Source: JBMDXB01 sp048594975 (GTDB taxonomy: Bacteria; Acidobacteriota; Vicinamibacteria; Vicinamibacterales; 2-12-FULL-66-21). Taken from it: a DNA stretch of 64,000 bases. The stretch is from positions 1 through 64,000 of the forward strand of contig JBMDXQ010000125.1 of assembly GCA_048594975.1 (NCBI GenBank), written 5' to 3'. Positions 41,626 through 50,237 of this stretch are shown here, one piece after another. Made by a program: the position numbers and the translations under genes. How positions within the stretch are numbered: position 1 is the stretch's first letter; every line of letters starts with the position of its first letter. The notes beneath the pieces are model-generated. The model ran no database searches, had not been told where the DNA came from, and saw only the letters and a program-made list of their open reading frames with translations.

Positions 41626-44160
41626 ATGCTCAAGGACCTTCGTCATGCGTGCCGCGTGCTGCTGCACGCCAAGGGATGGACGGCCGTCGTCCTGATCTCG
41701 CTCGCACTCGGCATCGGCGCCAACACGGCGATCTTCAGCGCGATCAACGGGCTCCTGATCCGCCAGGTGCCCGTCCGCGACCCCGACAGCCTCGTCCGGC
41801 TGCGCTGGGGCGGCCACAACGACGTCGTCACCGATTCGAGTGACTACGGGTACTCGGGGTTCGGGCCCGACGGCCAGCGCGTGCGCGCCACGTTTTCCTA
41901 CCCGATGTACCAACAGTTCCGAGCCGACAACAAGACGATGACCGACCTGGTCGCGTGCGCGCCCATCGGACGCGTCAACGTCGTCGTGGAAGGCCAGGCG
42001 GAGATCGCGTCGGCCTTCGTCTCGACGGGCAACTACTACCAGGCGCTCGGCGTGATGGCACGCATCGGGCGGACGCTGCTGCCGGAGGACGATCGGCCGG
42101 GCGCGCCTCCCGTCGCCGTGATCAGCTCGCGGTACTGGCATTCGCGCTTCGTGACGGATCCGGGCGTGCTCGGCCGCACGATCCGCGTGAACAACGTCCC
42201 GGTCACGATCGTCGGCGTCCTCGACCCGGAGTTCACGGGCGTGCAGCGGCCCATCGGCGAGGCGCCCGACCTGTCGTTTCCGTTGTCACTCGATGCCCAG
42301 CTGAATCCGCGCGGGGCGGAGCGACGCACGGGCGATGCGACGGTCTGGTGGCTCCAGGTCATGGGCCGGCTGACGCCTGGCGCGACAGTCGGGCAGGTGC
42401 ACGGGAATCTCGCGGGCGTGTTCCAGCAGACCGCCAGGGGCAATCTCGACTCGTTCCTGAACGCGCTCCCGGAGGGCGAGCGGTCGCTCTCGCGGAACCG
42501 CACGCGGTCGAACATCCCGTATCTCGCCGTCGATTCCGGCAGCCGCGGCGTCTACGAGGCGAACACGGCCGAGGTGCGAGCCGCGACGATCCTCGGAGCC
42601 GTCGTAGGAGTGGTCCTCCTGATCGTCTGCGCGAACGTCGCGAACCTCCTGTTGTCGCGCGCGACGGTGCGGCAGAAAGAGCTGTCGGTGCGGCTGTCGC
42701 TCGGCGCGACGCGCTGGCGGCTGATCCGGCAGCTGCTCACCGAAAGCCTGCTGCTCGCCGCGATCGGCGGCGCGCTCGGGCTCGTCGTCGGCTACTGGGG
42801 CAAGCAGCTGCTCCCCGGCCCGCCGGGCCAGCCGTCCTACCTGGACTGGCGCGTGCTGCTCTTCGTGCTGGCCGTCACAGCGCTGACCGGCGTCGTCTTC
42901 GGGATCGCTCCGGCGATTCGCGCCACCGGCGGAGAGGTCGGCGCCGCGCTGAAGCAGACCGGCAGAAGCGTGACGGGCGCGCGCAGCCTGCTCGGCAAGT
43001 CGCTGCTGGTCGCGCAGATCGCCCTCTCGCTCGTGCTGCTCGTCGGCGCCGGGCTGTTCCTGCGGACGCTCTACAACCTCCGTCACGTCGACGTCGGCTT
43101 CAATCCAACCAACTTGCTGCTCTTTCGCGTGCAGCCGCAGACGAGCGGGTACGACCCGCAGCGCGCACTCGCGCTCTACGATCGGCTCTTCGAGCGGATC
43201 GGCGCGATGCCCGGGGTGCGATCGGTCGCATTGACGAACCCGGCGCTGCTCTCGGGAAGCGTCAGCTCGACCAGCATCTTCGTGCGCGGCCGCGAGTACC
43301 CGGACCTGCGCGAGCGTCACGACACGATCAACCGGCTGGTGGTCTCGCCCGGGTTCTTCGAGACGCTAGAGGTCCCGATCGTCAGGGGCCGCGGGTTTAC
43401 CCCGGCTGACAACGAGAGTGCGCCGCGCGTCGTGTTGATCAACGAAGCGGCGGCGCGGCAATACTTCCCCGGCGAGGATCCCATCGGGCAGCGCTTCGGG
43501 TCGAGCGTCGAGACGAGCGGTCAGCAGGAGATCGTCGGCATCGTCCGCGACGCGAAGTACGACAGCGTCCGCGAGCCGGCGCCGCCGACGATGTACCTGT
43601 CGTATCGCCAGCAGCCGGCAGGCAGCGCGTTCATCGCGGTGCGGGCGGCAGTCGACCCGGTCACGCTCACCAACGCCGTGCGCGACGTGGTCCGGCAGGT
43701 CGATGCGAACCTGCCGCTGATCGACGTCTCGACACAGCTCGAGCAGGTCGAGCGCCGGTTCCGCCAGGAGAAGATGTTCGCCCAGGCGTACACGCTGTTC
43801 GGGGTGCTGGCGCTGCTGCTCGCGGCGATCGGCCTCTTCGGGCTGATGTCCTACAATGTGTCGCGGCGCACGAATGAGATCGGGATCCGCATGGCCCTCG
43901 GCGCGCAGCGCGGCGACGTGCTGCGGCTGATGATGCGGGAATCGATGATCCTCGTCGCCGCCGGCGTTGTCATCGGCGTCGCGGTATCGCTCTGGACGAG
44001 CCGGTTCGTCGCGTCACAGCTCTACGGGCTGCCGGCAACGGACGTTGCAACCATTGCCGCCGCCGTCGGCGTCATGATTCTGGCGTCGGCCCCGGCAGGA
44101 TTCCTGCCCGCACGCCGTGCATCGACCGTCGACCCGATGGTCGCCATGAGGTACGACTGA
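41626..44160 (+). CDS. ADOP-family FtsX/MacB-like permease, no prefix domain
   Basis: An 844-residue membrane protein. It starts MLKDLRHACRVLLHAKGWTAVVLISLALGIGANTAIFSAINGLLI with CGGAGGAG 5 bp before the ATG at 41626 (GTG at 41620 is less likely). It has two MacB/FtsX units (VRLSLGATRWRLIRQLLTESLLL; YNVSRRTNEIGIRMALGAQRGDVLRLMM) and ends ARRASTVDPMVAMRYD. It is the middle gene of an operon with a Gfo/Idh/MocA protein upstream and the sugar isomerase, whose ATG overlaps its TGA by one base. The tight coupling suggests a sugar-related role, which is inference. Confidence 0.93.
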   Translation: MLKDLRHACRVLLHAKGWTAVVLISLALGIGANTAIFSAINGLLIRQVPVRDPDSLVRLRWGGHNDVVTDSSDYGYSGFGPDGQRVRATFSYPMYQQFRADNKTMTDLVACAPIGRVNVVVEGQAEIASAFVSTGNYYQALGVMARIGRTLLPEDDRPGAPPVAVISSRYWHSRFVTDPGVLGRTIRVNNVPVTIVGVLDPEFTGVQRPIGEAPDLSFPLSLDAQLNPRGAERRTGDATVWWLQVMGRLTPGATVGQVHGNLAGVFQQTARGNLDSFLNALPEGERSLSRNRTRSNIPYLAVDSGSRGVYEANTAEVRAATILGAVVGVVLLIVCANVANLLLSRATVRQKELSVRLSLGATRWRLIRQLLTESLLLAAIGGALGLVVGYWGKQLLPGPPGQPSYLDWRVLLFVLAVTALTGVVFGIAPAIRATGGEVGAALKQTGRSVTGARSLLGKSLLVAQIALSLVLLVGAGLFLRTLYNLRHVDVGFNPTNLLLFRVQPQTSGYDPQRALALYDRLFERIGAMPGVRSVALTNPALLSGSVSSTSIFVRGREYPDLRERHDTINRLVVSPGFFETLEVPIVRGRGFTPADNESAPRVVLINEAAARQYFPGEDPIGQRFGSSVETSGQQEIVGIVRDAKYDSVREPAPPTMYLSYRQQPAGSAFIAVRAAVDPVTLTNAVRDVVRQVDANLPLIDVSTQLEQVERRFRQEKMFAQAYTLFGVLALLLAAIGLFGLMSYNVSRRTNEIGIRMALGAQRGDVLRLMMRESMILVAAGVVIGVAVSLWTSRFVASQLYGLPATDVATIAAAVGVMILASAPAGFLPARRASTVDPMVAMRYD

Positions 44161-45152
44161 TGGACAGCAGACTGAACCGCCGCGAGTTCCTGACCGTCAC
44201 TGCCGGAGCGTGCGTGATGAGTCGTGCATTGCCCTTCGACTCGGCCCTGACGGGCCTCGCTCCCTTCGCCTCGCCCCGTTCCGGGCTCGCTCAGGGCAAG
44301 CCCGCGAATCCGCTCTACAAGATCTCGCTCGCCGAGTGGTCGATCAACCGGCAGCTGTTCAGCGGCAGGATACAGCACCTCGACTTCGCGAAGACCGCCA
44401 GGAGCGCGGGCATCGACGCGATCGAGTACGTCAACCAGTTCTTCAAGGACAAGGCGACGGACGCTGCCTACCTGCGGGAGATGAACGCGCGCGCGAAGGG
44501 CGAGGGCGTCACGCAGGTGCTGATCATGTGCGACAACGAGGGAAACCTCGGCGATCCCGACGCCGCGAAGCGGCAGGCCGCTGTCGAGAACCACTACAAG
44601 TGGGTCGAGGCGGCAAAGGTCCTCGGCTGCCACACCATCCGCGTGAACGGCTACAGCTCCGGGGCTCCAGACGAGCAGATGAAGCTCGTCGCCGACGGCA
44701 TGCGGAAGCTCTGCGAGTTCGCCGACCCCATCGGGATCAACGTCGTCATCGAGAACCATGGCGGGCTGTCCAGCAACGCGAAGTGGCTGGTAGAGACGAT
44801 CCGGCTGGTGAACCACCCGCGCGCCGGCACGCTGCCGGACTTCGGCAACTTCCGCATCGGCGGGCCGACGAAGGCCAATCCGAACGCGAAGGTCGAAAGC
44901 TACGACTCGTACCAGGGCGTCAGCGAGATGATGCCGCTCGCGAAGGGCGTGAGCGTGAAGCCGCGCGTCTGGGACTTCAACGGCAACAGCAGCGACATCG
45001 ACCTGTTGAAGATGATGAAGATCGTCGTCGATGCCGGCTACCACGGGCACTGCGGCATCGAGTACGGCCCCGAGGGAAAGGAGCTGGAGGGGATCGTCGA
45101 GCTGCGGAAGCAGCTCGAGACGGTGCGGGATCAGCTGTCCAAGCAGCCCTGA
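44160..45152 (+). CDS. Tat-exported sugar phosphate isomerase/epimerase-like protein
   Basis: A 330-residue xylose-isomerase-like TIM barrel with a Tat signal (LNRREFLTVTAGACVMSRALP). Features are YKISLAEWSINRQL (barrel strand 1), IDAIEYVNQFF, LIMCDNEGNLGD, INVVIENHGGLSSN (metal-binding glutamate), TLPDFGNFRIG and GHCGIEYGPEG. Such proteins often act on keto sugars. Translation is coupled to the ADOP gene (TGATG). The stop codon TGA (45150-45152) lies inside the first copy of a 30-bp tandem repeat, so the last two residues come from the repeat. Confidence 0.89.
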   Translation: MDSRLNRREFLTVTAGACVMSRALPFDSALTGLAPFASPRSGLAQGKPANPLYKISLAEWSINRQLFSGRIQHLDFAKTARSAGIDAIEYVNQFFKDKATDAAYLREMNARAKGEGVTQVLIMCDNEGNLGDPDAAKRQAAVENHYKWVEAAKVLGCHTIRVNGYSSGAPDEQMKLVADGMRKLCEFADPIGINVVIENHGGLSSNAKWLVETIRLVNHPRAGTLPDFGNFRIGGPTKANPNAKVESYDSYQGVSEMMPLAKGVSVKPRVWDFNGNSSDIDLLKMMKIVVDAGYHGHCGIEYGPEGKELEGIVELRKQLETVRDQLSKQP

Positions 45153-45232
45153 AGGGCTGCACTCTCACTGTGGCAGTCCTGAAGGGCTGCACGACCGCTG
45201 TAGCAGTGCTGAAGGACGGCACGACCCCTGAC
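45143..45232. repeat. Three 30-bp tandem copies of the GCAGCCCTGAAGGGCTGC element
   Basis: Cores start at 45143, 45173 and 45203, exactly 30 bp apart, and become more degenerate (GCAGCCCTGAAGGGCTGC, GCAGTCCTGAAGGGCTGC, GCAGTGCTGAAGGACGGC). Variable 12-bp stretches separate the cores. Three copies and no unique spacers rule out a CRISPR array. The array spans the stop of the isomerase and the C-terminal codons of the convergent aldo/keto reductase. Confidence 0.8.
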
Positions 45233-46061
45233 GGCATGCGGCATGCTTCGTCGTGCAGCCCTTTATTTTAGGGCTGATGGAAAAGAAGTCCTCGGCCTCC
45301 ACGTATCCGAACCCCAGGCGACGCGCGAACCCCGGATCCTGCGGCCCGCTGCCGACATAGAGGCACTGCGCGGGAGCGAGCCGGTGGCGCTGCACCAGCA
45401 GCACGGCGAGGCCGGGCAGCGGCTTGCGGCACCAGCAGCGCGGCGGCCCGGCCGCGTGCGAACAGTACTCGACCTCGACGTCGATCTGCAGCAGCTCGTT
45501 CATTCGCGCGAGGACGGCGCGCGCACCCTCATGCGTCTGCGAACCGGCGGCGATCTCGGGTACGGAATCGATCTCGACGATCCGCCGTGCCTCCTCGATC
45601 TGGCCGACGGTCACATTGCAGAGCCCGATGGCGCCCACGAGGCCGGTCCGTTTCAGCGCCGCGAGCGCGCGCACGCTCGTCGCGAACGGCACCCGCGGGT
45701 CCGGGGCATGCAGGTGATAGAGGTGAATGCGATCGACGGCGAGGGCGGTCAGGCTCGCCTGGCAGGCCTCGGAGAGGTGCTTCGCGCGGCCGTCGTGCTC
45801 CCAGCGGCCACCGGGCCGGACCATCCCACCCTTGGTCGCAATCCTGATCGCCGATCGATCGCCGCTCCACGTCGCGATCGCGCGTGCGATAAGACGCTCG
45901 TTGTGACCCCGCTCGGTCTCGTCGTGGCTGTAGGCGTCCGCGGCGTCGAGGAGCGTGATGCCGGCGTCGAACGCGGCGCGCAGGACGTCGGTCGCGCGTG
46001 CCTCGTCGCGGTCGGGCTCGGTCGAGAGCCGCATGCACCCGAGGCCGATCGACCGCAGCAT
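45165..46061 (-). CDS. Aldo/keto reductase fused to a HAD-like tail, internally deleted
   Basis: A 298-residue fusion. Residues 1-167 are the first part of an aldo/keto reductase barrel with all four catalytic residues (Asp39, Tyr44, Lys77, His118), ending at RRIVEIDSV where strands 6-8 and most of the cofactor site should follow. At Pro168 the sequence changes to PEIAAGSQTHEG ... VEYCSHAAGPPRCWCRKPLPG ... CLYVGSGPQDPGFARRLGF, the C-terminal part of a HAD phosphatase of the GmhB/histidinol-phosphatase kind. An in-frame deletion within a longer three-part protein is the simplest reading. Its last 30 residues are encoded by repeat DNA. Activity is doubtful. Confidence 0.75.
   Translation of the reverse strand: MLRSIGLGCMRLSTEPDRDEARATDVLRAAFDAGITLLDAADAYSHDETERGHNERLIARAIATWSGDRSAIRIATKGGMVRPGGRWEHDGRAKHLSEACQASLTALAVDRIHLYHLHAPDPRVPFATSVRALAALKRTGLVGAIGLCNVTVGQIEEARRIVEIDSVPEIAAGSQTHEGARAVLARMNELLQIDVEVEYCSHAAGPPRCWCRKPLPGLAVLLVQRHRLAPAQCLYVGSGPQDPGFARRLGFGYVEAEDFFSISPKIKGCTTKHAACRQGSCRPSALLQRSCSPSGLPQ
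45256..45276. repeat. Small hairpin derived from the repeat
   Basis: CAGCCCT (45256-45262) pairs with AGGGCTG (45270-45276) around a T-rich loop. It lies inside the C-terminal codons of the minus-strand reductase fusion, where SISPKIKGCT is encoded, and may act as the terminator of the isomerase operon. Confidence 0.45.
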
Positions 46062-46242
46062 CCTGTCTGCAGTCTACTCTGCCGGCAGCGACACGTCACC
46101 GCCGCGCGTCGAGCCGTTGCGCGGAGTCGATGGCGATGACGGGCACGGCCGCGATCCGAGGCTCAATCCAAGCTGCTGCCTGACCGCAACGACGATCGAC
46201 CGACCCGCTGGCGGTGGCACGGCACCAGGAGTGCACGCCTCT

Positions 46243-47589
46243 CTATAGCCCCGCGACCGGCTCGAACCGCCCGGTACTGTCGCCGAGCCTGTCCTCGCGC
46301 AGGCCCATCCGATCGAGCAGCGTGAGATAGAGGTTGGTCATCGGCGTGTCCTTCGCGCACACGACGTGGGTGCCGGCCGTGAGCCCGCCGCCGTGCCCGG
46401 CGATGAGGACGGGCAGGTCTTCGTGGGTATGGCGGTTGCCGTCGCTCAGGCCGCTGCCGTAGACAATCATCGAGTGATCGAGCAGCGACCCGTCGCCGTC
46501 GGGCGTCGCTTTCAGCTTCGTCAGGAACCCGGCGAAGAGCTCCATGTGCAGCGAGTTGACCTTCGTCACCCGCTCGATCCACTCCTGGTTGCCGCGGTGG
46601 TGTGTCAGCGGATGGTGCGGGTCGGGCACGCCAATCTCCGGGTAGGTCCGCATGCTGCCCTCCCGACCCATCATCATCGTCACGACGCGCGTGCAATCGG
46701 TCTGGAACGCGACCAGCTGCAGGTCGAACATCAGGGTGACGTAGTCGGCGTAGAGCACGGGGATGCCGGTCGGCTTGTCGATCGGCGGGGTCAGGCCGGT
46801 AAGGTCCTGCTCCGCCTTCTCGATGCGCTGCTCGATGTCGCGGATCGAGGAGAGGTATTCGTCCAGCTTCTGCCGATCGGAGGCGCCGAGATCGGCCGAG
46901 AGCTGTCTGGTACGGTCGCCGACCAGGTCGAGGATGCTGCGGCGATAGCGTTGGCGCCGGGCGCGCGCTTCGGGCGTGAGGCTCGTGTCGATGTCGCCGA
47001 AGAGACGCTCGAACACGAGGCGCGGGTTGGTCTCGGGCGGCATCGGCGTCGCCGGGCCGCGCCAGGCCAGGCTGTTCGTGTAGGCACAGGAGTAGCCCGA
47101 GTCGCAGTTGCCGACGGTCCGGGAGTCGTCGCACCCGAGCTCGAGCGAGGCGAACCGCGTCTCGGCCGCGAGGTGCTGCGCCGCGATCTGATCGACCGAG
47201 ATCCCGCTCTGGATGTCGGCGCCGGCGGTCTTGCGCGGGTGGACCCCGGTCAGGTACGAGGCGGCCGCGCGCGCGTGGTCGCCCGGCCCGTCGCCGAGCG
47301 CATTTCCGTTGCGCTGCGCCAGGCCGGAGATGATGACCGTGTCGCGGCGGAACGGCACGAGCGGCGTGAGGATGCGAGGCAGCTCGAAGCCCGGCCCGGC
47401 GGTCTTGGGCGTCCAGTCCGCCATCGTGATGCCGTTCGGCACGTAGGTGAACGCCAGGCGCAGCGGCGCCTGCTTCGCACGCGGCAACGCGAACGCCGGG
47501 GTCATCGCATCGAGCATCGGCAGCGCGATCGCGGCGCCCATCCCCTTGAGGAAGGTCCGACGCGGCAGGTGACGGCGGGTGATGATCAT
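46243..47589 (-). CDS. DUF1552-family Tat-exported protein
   Basis: A 448-residue protein with a Tat signal (LPRRTFLKGMGAAIALPMLDAM). It matches DUF1552, a family related to sulfatase/DUF1501 folds: LRLAFTYVPNGITMADW, GNGDGPGDHARAAASYLTG-like stretch, ELGCDDSRTVGNCDSGYSCAYTNSLAWRG and SMIVYGSGLSDGNRHTHEDLPVLIAGHG. The family is common in planctomycetes and acidobacteria and almost always sits next to DUF1592 genes. Function unknown. Its ATG overlaps the stop of the DUF1592 gene by 4 bp, so the two are translated as a unit. Confidence 0.92.
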   Translation of the reverse strand: MIITRRHLPRRTFLKGMGAAIALPMLDAMTPAFALPRAKQAPLRLAFTYVPNGITMADWTPKTAGPGFELPRILTPLVPFRRDTVIISGLAQRNGNALGDGPGDHARAAASYLTGVHPRKTAGADIQSGISVDQIAAQHLAAETRFASLELGCDDSRTVGNCDSGYSCAYTNSLAWRGPATPMPPETNPRLVFERLFGDIDTSLTPEARARRQRYRRSILDLVGDRTRQLSADLGASDRQKLDEYLSSIRDIEQRIEKAEQDLTGLTPPIDKPTGIPVLYADYVTLMFDLQLVAFQTDCTRVVTMMMGREGSMRTYPEIGVPDPHHPLTHHRGNQEWIERVTKVNSLHMELFAGFLTKLKATPDGDGSLLDHSMIVYGSGLSDGNRHTHEDLPVLIAGHGGGLTAGTHVVCAKDTPMTNLYLTLLDRMGLREDRLGDSTGRFEPVAGL

Positions 47590-50237
47590 CGGTGTCCCCC
47601 GGCAGCCCTGAAGGGCTGCGACGACTGCACTGCTCGGGCAGCCCGGGAGGGCGGCGCGGCACCCGAAGGCCGCACGCCTCGTGTCGTTGACGCGCGGGCG
47701 GAGGCGGTCGCAGCCGGCCGGCGGTGCTGGAACGGCAGGCTCCTGACGATCTCGAGCACGAGCGCCGTAAAACGGTAGTCCTGCGCGGGCAACCGGACCG
47801 CGATGGTCCTGACCGTCTTCGCGTCGTAGCGCTCGAGCCCACGCCCGAGCGCGTAGGTCAGGAGCTTCGCCGTTACGCCGCGTGCGAACGCGTCGCGCTG
47901 CTCGCGCAGGATCTGGCGCAGTTCCTCCGGCCCGGCGAACGTCTCACCGTCGGGCAGCGAGCCCGACGCATCGATCGGGAAGTTCCCGTCCATCGTCCGC
48001 CAGGCGCCGACCGCATCGAAGTTCTCCAGCCCGAAGCCGAGCGGGTCCATCTTGCGATGGCAGGACGCGCAGATGGCGTTGCGGCGGTGCTCCTCGAGCT
48101 GCGCGCGCAGCGACACTTCGGTCCCGATCGCCTTCTCGTCGAGGTTGGGGACGTCCGGCGGCGGCTCGGGCGGCGGCGCGTTCAGCAGGTTCTCCAGGAT
48201 CCACTTGCCGCGCAGCACCGGCGAGGTCCGCGTCGCGTAGGACGAGACCGTCAGCACGCTGGCGTGCGTGAGGACACCGGCCCGCGGCGAGCCGGTCAGG
48301 TCCACCCTGCGGAACGCCGGGCCGCTCACGCCGGGGATGCCGTAGTGGCGCGCCAGCCGCTCGTTCAGGTACGAGTACCGGCCGTCGATGGAGTCGAGGA
48401 TGGTGCGGTCCTCGCGGACCAGGTGTTCCAGGAAGAGCATGGTCTCGCGCCGCATCGAAAACCGCAGGTAGTCCTCGAAATCGGGGAAGCGCTCGCGATC
48501 CCGGGTCGTCGATTCGAGCGCCCGGAACTGCAGCCACTGGCCGCCGAAGTTCTCGGCGAGCGCACGCGATTTCCGGTCGCGCAGCATCCGCCGCACCTGC
48601 GCGGCGAGCACCGCCGGATTGCGGAGCGTGCCGGCGCTCGCGGCGCGCCGCAACCCGGCGTCCGGCATGCTCGACCACAGGAAGTAAGACAGCCGCGTCG
48701 CCAGCTCGTGCTGCGAGATCGGCACCGCCGTCGATCGGCCAGGGCGATCGCGCTCGATGCGGAAGAGAAAGTCGGGCGACACGAGCACCGCCTGGATGCC
48801 GACCGCCAGCCCTTCGGCCAGCGATCGTTCCTCGCGCTGTGCCTCCTCCACCAGCCGGACGTACTTCGCGACTTCGGCGGTCGTGACGGGACGGCGGAAC
48901 GCGCGCCGGACGAAGCTGCGCATGATGCGCGCCGCACACGCGGGCGCGTGCGGCACGGCGGCCCCGACGTGCCCGCAGGTATAGACCCGCTGCAGGCTCG
49001 CGCGCGACGGCCCGGGCTCGTGCCCGTACGGGCCGCCGATCTCGACCGCGTTCACGCGAACCCCGCTCATCGGGATCTTTGCGAGCTCGGCCCGTGTCTC
49101 CTCGAACCGTGTGCGCAGGAACGCCACGCGGTCCGGCGAGGCGTTGGGCGGCGGGCGGAACTCCGGCGGCGGCACGATCCGCGGCGACGGGTTCGGGCCG
49201 CCGTAGCGCGCGGGCAGTCCCTCGTAGATGCGCGGGATCGCCACGGAGACCCACCGGTCCCCCGCCGCCAGCTTCACGCGGAACTCCGCGGTCTTACCGC
49301 TGAAGTCCTGTCGGTCGATCTCGAACGCCGCGGTTTGCTCGGCATCGTAGACGAGCGTCTGCACCTCGCGCTCGTCCACCCACAGCGCCAGCGAGATCGG
49401 CTCCGAGCCGGCCGGCCGCAGCCCGCCGAGGAAGACGCGGACGATGTACTCGCCGTCGAGCGGGATGCGATGGATCGCGTGGAACGCGTTGGGCAGCGAC
49501 AGGCCGGTGACATCGTACTCGCCGGGGAACTCGCGCACTTCGCGCACGCGCCGGCCTTCGGAACGCAGGCGGATCAGCGTCGGTGGCGTCCGCGCCGGGC
49601 CGAACAGCGCCGTGCGCGCCACCCGATCCGCCGCCGACATGTACTTCTCCATCAGCGCCGGCGACAGCGACAGCACGTCGCCGATGTTGTCGAACCCGTA
49701 ACCCGAATCGTCCTGAGGAAAGTCGTCGGCCGGCCGCAGATCGACCCCCAGCAGGTCCCGGACGGTGTTGTTGTACTCGGCGCGGTTCAGCCGGCGCGCG
49801 GTCACGCGTCCGGGATCGGGCGGCGTGGTGCGGTCGATCCGCGACAGCTCGCGGGCAATCCACGTCGCGACCGCCTGCCGCTCCCGTTCGTCCGGCTGCG
49901 GCTCGTCGTCGGGCGGCATCTCGCGCCCCCGCAGCCGCTCGACGACCATCTCCCATCGTTCACCGTGCTCGACGAGCGAGGCAGCGGTCGTGAACGACTC
50001 GAGGTTGAGATCCCGTTTCTGCTTCTCGTTGCCGTGGCACGCGTAGCAGTGCCGCGCCATGAACGGCTTGACGACGGTTTCAAAGGCGGCGAGGACGGAG
50101 GCGGACTGAGCGGGTCGCAGGGTATCAGGCGCTGCCTCTGGCAGGGCGCCGGACGCGCCGAAGGCGCGCACGACGACCGAGCACACGAGCGCGAGGGCGA
50201 GCGCCGGAATCGCCAGTCGAGGAGCCAACGAGCGCAA
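47586..50237 (-). CDS. DUF1587/DUF1592/DUF1588/DUF1585 cytochrome-like protein
   Basis: An 883-residue exported protein. After the signal peptide (about 1-28) is a single haem c site, ARHCYACHGN (Cys64, Cys67, His68). DUF1587 follows (RLNRAEYNNTVRDLLGVDLRPADDFPQDDSGYGFDNIGDVL), then DUF1595, DUF1592 (ATRLSYFLWSSMPD), DUF1588 (GVLTHASVLTVSSYATRTSPVLRGKWILENLLNAPPP) and DUF1585 (LLTYALGRGLERYD). The reaction is unknown, probably extracytoplasmic electron transfer. About 40 C-terminal residues after SLPFQHRR are encoded by GC-rich repeat DNA. Coupled to the DUF1552 gene. Confidence 0.92.
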   Translation of the reverse strand: MRSLAPRLAIPALALALVCSVVVRAFGASGALPEAAPDTLRPAQSASVLAAFETVVKPFMARHCYACHGNEKQKRDLNLESFTTAASLVEHGERWEMVVERLRGREMPPDDEPQPDERERQAVATWIARELSRIDRTTPPDPGRVTARRLNRAEYNNTVRDLLGVDLRPADDFPQDDSGYGFDNIGDVLSLSPALMEKYMSAADRVARTALFGPARTPPTLIRLRSEGRRVREVREFPGEYDVTGLSLPNAFHAIHRIPLDGEYIVRVFLGGLRPAGSEPISLALWVDEREVQTLVYDAEQTAAFEIDRQDFSGKTAEFRVKLAAGDRWVSVAIPRIYEGLPARYGGPNPSPRIVPPPEFRPPPNASPDRVAFLRTRFEETRAELAKIPMSGVRVNAVEIGGPYGHEPGPSRASLQRVYTCGHVGAAVPHAPACAARIMRSFVRRAFRRPVTTAEVAKYVRLVEEAQREERSLAEGLAVGIQAVLVSPDFLFRIERDRPGRSTAVPISQHELATRLSYFLWSSMPDAGLRRAASAGTLRNPAVLAAQVRRMLRDRKSRALAENFGGQWLQFRALESTTRDRERFPDFEDYLRFSMRRETMLFLEHLVREDRTILDSIDGRYSYLNERLARHYGIPGVSGPAFRRVDLTGSPRAGVLTHASVLTVSSYATRTSPVLRGKWILENLLNAPPPEPPPDVPNLDEKAIGTEVSLRAQLEEHRRNAICASCHRKMDPLGFGLENFDAVGAWRTMDGNFPIDASGSLPDGETFAGPEELRQILREQRDAFARGVTAKLLTYALGRGLERYDAKTVRTIAVRLPAQDYRFTALVLEIVRSLPFQHRRPAATASARASTTRGVRPSGAAPPSRAARAVQSSQPFRAAGGHR
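47602..47655. repeat. GCAGCCCTGAAGGGCTGC repeat within the DUF1592 3' end
   Basis: A perfect copy (47602-47619) and a degenerate copy (GCAGCCCGGGAGGGCGGC, 47638-47655), read through in frame as the C-terminal tail of the DUF1592 protein. Confidence 0.75.

Noticed and set aside
45143..45232. Possible CRISPR array
   Set aside because: Only three palindromic units at 30 bp with decaying cores, 12-bp gaps and no cas genes.
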